Positions 9,783 to 16,900 of a stretch of 21,192 nt of DNA are shown here, in pieces. Positions within the stretch are counted from its first letter, which is position 1; each line of letters starts with the position of its first letter. Below the pieces are notes generated by a model. That model was not told where the DNA came from. It made no database searches and saw only the letters and a program-made list of their open reading frames with translations. Source of the DNA: Physocladia obscura (lineage: Eukaryota; Chytridiomycota; Chytridiomycetes; Chytridiales; Chytriomycetaceae); NCBI GenBank assembly GCA_027596945.1, contig JADGJH010000316.1:1-21192 (forward strand). Reading direction: 5' to 3'. The position numbers and the translations under genes are program-made.

Positions 9783-9881
9783 TGACAATAATTTTACCTG
9801 CTCTATGGTCAGATTGTTGATTTTAAAACATATTGAATATGTACCAATTTTCAAAAATAGGGACAAATAATTCAAACACCA
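9783..9881 (+). repeat. Diverged direct repeat pair, copy 1 (about 100 bp)
   Basis: Begins tgacaataattttacctgct and shares atggtca, tgttgatttta, caatttt and ttcaaa blocks, in order, with the copy 143 bp downstream. It lies immediately after the transposase relic. On the minus strand both copies fall in one open frame and translate to related peptides (FKINNLTIEQVKLL here, CKINSMTITGKIIF in copy 2). Confidence 0.6.
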
Positions 9882-9925
9882 CTGTTCACAGCATCTAAAA
9901 TAATTTATGTTCCAAAATACTTCAT

Positions 9926-10024
9926 TGAAAATAATCTTGCCTGTTATGGTCATGCTGTTGATTTTACAACACACACTGTCTGTGTCAATTTTTGAAATTA
10001 GTATCAAAATTTTCAAATGCCACC
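9926..10024 (+). repeat. Diverged direct repeat pair, copy 2 (about 100 bp)
   Basis: Partner of the repeat at 9783, beginning tgaaaataatcttgcctgtt. Similarity is roughly 70 percent by eye over about 100 bp, with small indels. Confidence 0.6.
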
Positions 10025-10339
10025 TCGACAATTGCACCACTGGATTCTACATCTTTGAATACTCCATTGACACCATTATTTCTTTTATGTGTACAGGAAT
10101 AAAAATCAAATAGTTTTTCAAAGATATTTCAGGAATCTGAACACAGACTGGATTCCTGGAACAAAATCTGGTTTTCTACGTGGTTCTAAATTTGAAGTAA
10201 AAAACTTGCATGGGAGTCAAGATAATCATACACCAAGTGTTGTTTGGACTCACCCCTCTTTGAGGAATTTGCAAAAAAATTTTTTTACACGCAATCCAGC
10301 TGTCCTATTTTTTGAGTAACAACAAAAAATTACTCAATA

Positions 10340-10897
10340 ATGGACACTTCTGTTTTTGCTGACATTGCAGGTAGCGTAAATATATTGAGCCGTGTCCGAG
10401 GGTTAGGGTGAAATTAACAAAGAACACGGATAGTAATTGTCGTTGTTGTTGCTGTGATTGCCGTTGTTCGATTCAGAAGGCGCGTCTTTCGCTTTTTCCG
10501 GTGGCGGCGCCATATTCCCGAATACGTGAGTTGGGACGAAGCACGGCAACGCGGATTCGATTCTTCCACTTTTGCAATCAATGAAGACGATCCGCGGCGG
10601 GGATTCGCGCGTGACGCCGCAGAGGTTCTCAACATAATTTTTTGCTGCAGTGCCATTCGTTGCACCTTACTTTGAAGGTTAATTACCTGGATAATATTGA
10701 ACACTCGACAACGACAGGAGGTGCAGCGGCTGATGGACTCGCACGGTGTTGACTTTGACCAGGCGCGCGTTCTTCTCGTGCAGCGCCAAATGCGCGACAA
10801 CGGAATCGATCCCGAAACCGGACTCCCACTCGATCCGCGCGCCGTGTTTCCCACTGTAAACACTGACACTGCTGCGCCACCAGCCGTGTCATCGTGA
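10340..10897 (+). CDS. UPF0357 / DUF2015 family small membrane protein (fungal)
   Basis: Three exons, 10340-10370, 10434-10624 and 10718-10897, give 133 residues. Introns are gtagcg...gatag (63 nt, phase 1) and gttctc...gacag (93 nt, phase 0). The 31-nt first exon supplies the only possible ATG, because the frame upstream of the second exon has no Met before a TAA. The N-terminus is a hydrophobic anchor (ADIAVIVVVVAVIAVV) followed by an Arg-rich segment, suggesting a single-pass protein with a basic side facing the cytosol or matrix. The rest follows the family pattern: an RGFDSSTFAINEDDPRRGF block, then EVQRLMDSHGVDFDQARVLL and DNGIDPETGLPLDPRAVF (compare FDEAR...NGI-P-GRP-DPK-V in UPF0357 proteins). 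Length is typical for the family. The molecular function is not known. Confidence 0.82.
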
Positions 10898-10912
10898 CTC
10901 ATTGTTAATTAA

Positions 10913-10918
10913 AATAAA
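10913..10918 (+). terminator. AATAAA polyadenylation-type signal of the DUF2015 gene
   Basis: Hexamer 16 nt after the stop at 10897, in AT-rich sequence. Confidence 0.45.
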
Positions 10919-10953
10919 GTCACACACTTAATTTTTCTCAATTCAGCACTTAC

Positions 10954-11131
10954 TGATAAAAACTCCATCAACAACTCCAAAATCTCCAGAAAAGTTGGCA
11001 AACTTTTATTTCCATCTGCCAAATAGTTCGCGCGTGCAAAAAACTTTGTTTGAAAATCACACCAATTTTCGTCAAACTTTCTAAAAACAAATTTATAACT
11101 TGTAGTATTGGTAAAAATGATTCGTGGAATC
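10954..11131 (-). other. Possible orphan coding exon of an unidentified gene
   Basis: On the minus strand, an open frame follows an acceptor-like ttaaaaag at about 11132 and ends in TCA just before a textbook donor GTAAGTG (10953). It encodes about 59 residues including FRKFDENWCDFQTKFFARAN and LPTFLEILELLMEFL, which look protein-like (balanced composition, amphipathic end). No start codon, next exon or family match is visible, and it sits between the convergent DUF2015 and adaptin-ear genes. It could be chance. Confidence 0.25.
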
Positions 11132-11198
11132 ACTTTTTAAACATCGAATTTCTTTATATTCGGCAGAAGATCATTCAATTCCATTGGTAATGCACTCA

Positions 11199-11897
11199 TC
11201 AAAGCCCACCAACCTCAACCAAATCTTCCACAGCTTCGTTACCGGCCAAAAATCCAATTTTAAGCCTCAGTTTAATAACAGCCTTAATGAAAATAAAAGT
11301 ACATGAGTTTTTTTGTTGTTCACAAATAGGCGGCAATCTAAATTTTTCACCTTTGACGGATTTTCGATTTTCATAGATTGAGTCGCGGTTCCCTTTGGCG
11401 GAATAAATGCGGAACTGGGTGGATTTATTTGTAACCGTAAACTCTGTTTTTTATTAAATAATTGTTCATGTCTTTCTTCTTTTGTTTCTTTTTATAAAAT
11501 CGGTATTATTGGATACCTTGGGAACTGCAACTTGAAATGAAAGATTTGTCACAGCCGCAAATCCATCGTTTTCAAAAATTGCATTCACATTAGCAAAACT
11601 CTTGTCAGTTGCGTGTTGTGGAATCAAATATATTTTGAGTCCAGATTTTTCAAAACATAGCCGTTTGTTCAACGTTGTCGAAGTTGATGGTAAGGCGTCA
11701 ATTGTAATATTACTGCTTTTTATTAAATCAGCCAATGGGTCTGAAGTGACTATGCTTGCGGGTATTCTTGCAGAATTTGGTGTGAATAAATCTGATAGTA
11801 TATCAGCACTTTGAGTTGCATGTATCGAGTCACTGGCTGGCAATACCGTTGTAGCTGGAATAAGAGTCAATCCGCCAAATAATTCCGCAAGATGTTG
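11199..11897 (-). CDS. Gamma-adaptin ear (GAE) domain gene, 3'-terminal three exons only (AP-1 gamma or GGA)
   Basis: Minus-strand exons 11897-11517, 11443-11351 and 11282-11199 join in phase 0 (introns gtatcc...aacag, gtgaaa...ttaag) to 185 residues. The first part is a hinge with LAELFGG and SADILSDLF, Ser/Thr/Pro-rich as in clathrin-binding linkers. The ear begins at CFEKSGLKIYLIPQ and continues through NVNAIFEND, FQVAVPK, LRLQINPPSS, QSMKIENPSK, LRLKIGFLAGNEAVEDLVEV. These match the beta-sandwich ear of AP-1 gamma adaptin, which recruits accessory proteins to trans-Golgi/endosomal clathrin coats. GGA proteins carry the same ear, so the parent is not certain. An intact acceptor (cttag) precedes the first exon, but the trunk expected upstream is absent: citrate synthase exons follow instead. 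The three exons themselves show no lesion. Confidence 0.8.
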
Positions 11898-11973
11898 CTA
11901 AGTTTTTTAAATGAAGGAAAAAAAAAAAAAAAATAAAAAAATTTTAAAAAAAAAAAAAAAAAACGAAACTCAC
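11898..11973 (-). other. A/T homopolymer junction between adaptin-ear and citrate synthase exons
   Basis: 76 bp consisting mainly of two A tracts on the plus strand (about 11917-11933 and 11946-11963). On the minus strand it opens with a citrate synthase donor (CG|GTGAGT) and closes with an adaptin acceptor (CTTAG|CAA), so it resembles one intron. Splicing across it would be out of frame (phase 2 into phase 0) and soon hits a stop. Confidence 0.7.
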
Positions 11974-13496
11974 CGATGCCCGAAACCCATCAGCTTTCTT
12001 TTTTTTGCTTTCACTTCTTCAATGACCGCTGGAATGTTTTCAACTGATCCAATCTATAACAAAATATAACAAGAAAAAAACAGTTCACACATAAATGTCA
12101 ATTTTTTTTCGTGTACCATCCATTTCAAAGCAGCTTCGTTAGCACCACCATGACTTGGTCCATACAATGCCGCTGTAGCTCCCGCAATACTAAACCAAGA
12201 TTCACATCATAATACTCTCCACCACAAACACAAAACACACAATAACAAATAAAAACACACCTCACATATGGATCAATAACTGTGCTACCCAACTGTCTTA
12301 CAGCCGCCGTACTGCAATTTAATTCATGGTCGGCATGCAGAATGAAAATCACATCCCGCGCGCACGAGTGCGGGGTTGGCGTGTACGTTGCCTCATTCAA
12401 CCGGTCCATCAGAAGCAAAAAGTTCCCTGTAAAATCAAGCTCTTGGTTCGGGTACACGTATGGCCGCCCGATGCGGTGACGGTGAGCGATTGCTGCGAGG
12501 GTTGGGACTTTTTTTAAATTTTAATTTACTTATTTATTTTAGTTTGCATTTTTATGTGCTTATTAAGATTTTGTTTATACCTTTTCAAATTAATCGAAAT
12601 ATCTGCTTGTTAATCATTTTGTGATCTTGATAGATTTGGTCGCCATGCAAATTGGTGCTGGCTTCTGGATGGAATGTTGACATTGCGGCGACAGCACTAA
12701 CCAGCATTCCCATCTTTTTGTTGTTGGTTATTTTCCGCTCACATGAGAATATGTTGGAGTATATGAAGAGTTTTCGGTACGATGCTCATCCGGTGAGTGA
12801 TGCTTTTTATTTTTGTACAAATGTATGTCTCATAATGCGCGCATTCCACGTCACAAACTGCTGCCGCGTCGATAGTTCACCGTAAATCAGCAAATACGAA
12901 ACTTCAATAAACGAGCTGTGTTTTGCGAGCTCTTCAATGTTGTAGCCGCGGTACCGCAGGATTCCTCTGTCGCCGTCAATAACGAGATGGTGGATTTGCA
13001 AATTATATTAAAAAAATTTAGTACACGATAATGCCCTTTGATTTGTTCAAAAGTTTTGTTCTACCGGCAGTGTTAAGATAGCCATTATCCTATTTTCAAC
13101 ATAATTATTTTGATTTGAGATGAGTCAACCTGTGAAAAAATTTTAGTCATTCGCCCTTCATTCATGTATAACGACAAACCCATCTGGGCAAAGAACGATG
13201 CAGGAATCGTGTCTGAATAAAACAAACGCAAAGAGTTGATCGAAGTGAATCAAAAAAAAAAGGCTGAAAAGCCTTCGGCAACTAACCTTCTGTGATCGAG
13301 ATAGTGCTTGAAAAAAAAAATTTAGAGCACTTCATTATTCCAGATTATTGCCCAGTTTATAAAGAGTTACTCACGCGTCGAATGGAAACCAAATTCGAAC
13401 AACACCCGAGCCAATCTCAACAACCCTCTCATAAATAGTAAAATCAATATCATCGAAAGTAATGGTAATCTGGCATAGACGCTTCAGAAGGGGGTC
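11974..13496 (-). pseudogene. Citrate synthase, rearranged and truncated pseudogene (or misassembled gene)
   Basis: Minus-strand exons of a bacterial/peroxisomal-type citrate synthase (oxaloacetate + acetyl-CoA to citrate). They are 13496-13375 (5' end unclear), 13306-13287, 13212-13130 (TIPASFFAQMG), 13089-13065 (NGYLNTA), about 13002-12816 (VIDGDRGILRYRGYNIEEL), 12713-12581 (MGMLVSAVAAMSTFHPEAS), 12507-12261 (FILHADHELNCSTAAVRQ, with an active-site His), 12189-12117 (ALYGPSHGGANEAALKWM, with the second catalytic His) and 12053-11974 (IGSVENIP to LMGFGHR). Lesions: the acceptor before VIDGDRG reads AA at 13004-13003; one base is missing near 12984, between CKSTIS and VIDG; the HENMLEYMKSFRYDAHP segment is inverted; TGA at 12587-12585 replaces Gly in RLIGK; and nothing follows GFGHR, so the catalytic Asp region and C-terminal third are missing. 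Other splice phases agree. Exons remain highly conserved, so damage is recent or technical. Confidence 0.85.
12742..12815 (+). other. 74-bp inversion inside the citrate synthase pseudogene
   Basis: On the plus strand, 12742-12792 encodes HENMLEYMKSFRYDAHP followed by a donor GTGAGT. This is the citrate synthase segment expected between HTFV (minus, ending 12816) and MGMLVSA (minus, from 12713). Flipping 12742-12815 puts HENML directly after HTFV and leaves a single 51-nt GT...AG intron before ATGGGAATG, in frame. The breakpoints are therefore defined to within a few bases. Confidence 0.82.
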
Positions 13497-13916
13497 CTAA
13501 CGCAGCCCGTATTTACCGCACAGGGCTCGCGTAGCACGAGACGGCCCAGATTCGCGCAGGCCGAGCCAGTTCCACAATCCTCGAAGATGGTGTTGGGCTC
13601 GCGGAAATGAAAAACGCGACATTTCGCGTTTGCATCATCTACGCTGCGGTGGGCGCAGCTGCCGCAAAGTGCGCTTCTGTCGACGCTACCGGCGCCATTA
13701 GCTGCGTAATCCCCGCATCCACTATGGCCAGCGGAACGTCCGTGGCTACGACGCTACATGCTATACCCATTGCACCCTTGAACTGACAAAGGGCATTACA
13801 ATGAATATATAACCCGCGCGATGCAAGGAAAATTAATTGAAAAAGTGCGAAAAGTATTGCTTCGGAGGTCAAACTCTTTGTACTTAAATATTATTTGTTT
13901 TTTTGGTGATGGAAGA
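13497..13916. promoter_or_regulatory. CpG-rich divergent promoter region between citrate synthase and SKI3
   Basis: The G+C- and CpG-rich stretch about 13490-13760 stands out from its AT-rich surroundings and lies between genes transcribed away from each other, as expected for a shared promoter. On the minus strand ATG codons at 13638 and 13635 open a 41-codon frame rich in Arg, Ser and Ala without acidic residues except one Glu. This could be a mitochondrial targeting exon of citrate synthase, but I could not find a convincing splice into the frame that starts at 13496. The last 100 bp before the SKI3 ATG are T-rich. Confidence 0.4.
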
Positions 13917-16900
13917 ATGGATTACAAAAAAAACCTTAAGGCTGCCAAAGATTGCTTAGGCACAGGAGATTACGCACAAGCAAAAACTCTCTCGTATTCC
14001 GTATCTAATGATGCTTCAGCTCCCGAAGCTATGCGGTTTAACGCACACCTGTTTTATGCACTTGCTTCGCAAAACCTCGGTGAATTTAAACTTGCCGAAT
14101 CGGCCTACAGAGACGCTATCAAGCTGAATCCGGCCTCGCCAATGCCATACAATGTACGAATATGCATATTCTTAACTTTGCGTTCTCCTATCCTTTTTTT
14201 AATTTTAATTGCAGGGACTCATTGGATTGTTCGAAAAAAGCAAAGACTTAGATGGGCTTTTGGAATCACTTAAAGATTTGCACAAAGTTCTTCTGTTGTC
14301 GTTCGTATTTATTTTTATTTTATTTTATTATCTTTCCATATTTGTTGACATCCCGAACCCAGATCCCAAATCGATACGAAAAAATATGCCCAGATTTCAA
14401 TGCGCCTACTCAACCTTCTCGAAGCCGAAGAAGACTGGATTGAATCGCTGAAAATTCTTAATTCGGTTATCAACTGCTATAATGAGAGCATTGCCGTCGA
14501 ACTTGCGACATTAATACCTGTTGGAGAGACATTATCATCACCGTTGCATTTCGTGCTGAATAAAGCAATCACGATCCAAGAAAAAAATGACGCGGAAGAA
14601 ATGCACCGTCAGATCGAGTTACGTCGACGGCGTCTTGGAGCATCTGATTTGAAAACCACACGAAGTATCGTTGAATCCGAAATCGTTGCAAATTCGAAAC
14701 TTGACTTTTATTGTGAGAAACTACTTCAATTGCTACATGAAGCCCCCTCAAGTTGGGCAACGACAATATTGTTGGTCAAAGAAAAGCTTTTGGAGTTCCT
14801 TGCCAAAAAAATTAAACATCTTGGTAACGAGAAAGAAGGTAATTCTGAAAAAAGGTTAGCAGCCCAGCAGTTGCTATCGATTTCGCAAGATTTGATCGAC
14901 CAGGGTTCAAGTAGTCCGATTGCATTTGAATGCATTATAAACACAATGAATGTTACCCAAGGTTCTTCATTTTATTTTCAACTTTATTTCTTTAACTTAA
15001 TTACATTGTGAATAGACGATTATGACTTAAATGTAATTAAAGCTGCTGTGACTGCTTGCCCGGTTGCTGCAATAGGATTAGCATCATCTGGATACCTGAA
15101 ACTCAAATCAACAGAACACTCAGTGGATGAAGCAATGGACGATGTTATTGTGAGTAATTTAAATTGAATCACAAGCTAATAATTGACGCTTTTCGTGAAC
15201 TTTTTTTTAACACGCTAGGCGGCGTTGGATTTAGATGACCAGTCCCTTTTTGTTAATAACATCCTCTCACTCCTTTATTTTAGATCTGGTGATTATGAAT
15301 CAACGATTGTATTTTGCAAAAAAGTCGTTGGTACTCTCTTGAAAACTGTCCAAAAAGATTTTGGCATTGTTCTTGATGCTGTTTGTCTGTCAGTTGATAT
15401 ACTTTTAGCTGAATCATATTGTAAAATTGGGCCAAAGTTCCACCAAGATGCTGTTTCTTTGTATCTATCAATTCTTTCGCGATCAAAATCGAATATCTCA
15501 GCATTGCAGGTTATAATAAGAAGAAAGTGACAATCTTTTGTTTAAAAAGATAAATTTCATAGGGTATAGCCGCCGCGTATTCAATGGCTGAAAAATATGC
15601 AGAAGCACTCGGCTATTTAACTCAAGTTTACGAACGTGACCGGACCAACGACCAAGCAATATCGGAAATTGGATGGATTCATTTTTGTACGGGTGCTTTT
15701 GATGAAGCAAAAAGCTTTTTGACTCAAGCTATTGAAATCAACGGTGAATCAGCGTTGCATTTTTATCGGTTGGGAAAAGTGTTATGGGCAATTGGAGGTT
15801 TTTATTTGAATTTAAATTTTCATCTTTAATGAAACTTTTCGATGTTCAGGAGACTCGCAAAACGAAGCATACAATTATTTTCTGAGCTCAGTCAAAATTA
15901 ATCCGAAACTGCCTGGAGCATTCACAGCAATCGGTCTGTTTTGCCTTCACATTGAAGAAAACGTTCTTCGAGCGGAAAAATGCTTCCAGAAGGCATTACA
16001 AGTGAATCCTGCCGATGAGGAAGCCGCTATCGAGCTTGCAAAGTTAATATTGTTACCTGAAGAGGAAGATGATGACGACGATGAATATTGTCATCATCGC
16101 GTTAACGTAGCAAAAGCGGTTTTAGAAAATTTTTGCGCAATCTCATCGAGATCTGCAGTTGCATGGAGATATTTAGGATTTATTTCATTGGTACAAAAAA
16201 AATTAACGAAGAAGTTCATCACGCCATTTATTTTATTTTATTTTAGAGAAACAACGAACACGCCAATGCTATTACACAGTTTCAAACCTCACTTCGCTTG
16301 GACACAAAAAGTTCAACTTCGTGGGAAGGGCTTGGTGAAGCCTATGCTCTTGAAGGAAAATACATGGCGGCTTTGAAAGCCTTCACCCGCGCTCACGAAC
16401 TCAAACCAATGTCTTTTTTTTCCGTTTACCAAAACGGAATAATAAAAATGAAGCTGGGGCTGTATTTTGATGCAATATCTGATTTCAATGCTGTCAAATT
16501 CGCTCTTGTTGGCTCTGATGACAACGAAAGTCACACAAAAATTAGTGAAGACAGCAGAGCTGGGCTTTTGATTCCGTGTTTGGAAAGTACTGCGGAATGC
16601 TGGCTCCTATATGGAAAAGAAACCTTTGCTGGCGGAGCCTATGGCGTCTGTTTAGATCAATTGACCAATGCAATTGTGGCGTGTCTAGAAATTTTCGAAA
16701 ATCAAGCATCAAAACGTGTTGAGTATCAGAGCGTTTTCAAGATTCTCGGTGACGCTTGTGTTGAATTATATATTTTTCGAAATACGCATGTCAACACTGC
16801 ACTTGATGTCGATTTAATTGATCGTGGAATGAAGATGTTGGGACTCAGTGGTGGTGGCAACTGGTCTAGTGTCGACGGAACGGTTTCATTATACGGCAAG

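Larger units (their letters stand above)
6498..10330. other. CpG-depleted, AT-rich transposon graveyard
   Basis: A 3.8-kb block between intact genes with no intact coding gene. Reading line by line I find CpG only at about 7324, 7775, 10026, 10179 and 10290; the 2.25 kb from 7776 to 10025 has none, although G and C are both present throughout. TpG and CpA are abundant. It contains a copia-like gag/protease remnant, a Tc1/mariner relic and two pairs of direct repeats, listed separately. The remainder (6498-7270 and 10025-10330) shows only short open frames with no recognisable product. The left edge is set by the last ordinary CpG at 6490 and the right edge by the DUF2015 gene. Confidence 0.8.

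Noticed and set aside
10396..10411. GGGTTAGGG as an interstitial telomere repeat.
   Set aside because: Only about one and a half units, inside the first intron of the DUF2015 gene; no array.
12652..12885. Plus-strand 77-codon frame as an independent gene.
   Set aside because: Only its middle (12742-12792) is protein-like, and that is the inverted citrate synthase segment; the rest is antisense of citrate synthase exons and intron.
13639..13872. Minus-strand 77-codon frame upstream of the citrate synthase remnant.
   Set aside because: It ends in TAG just before the ATG at 13638, overlaps the putative divergent promoter and matches no citrate synthase segment.
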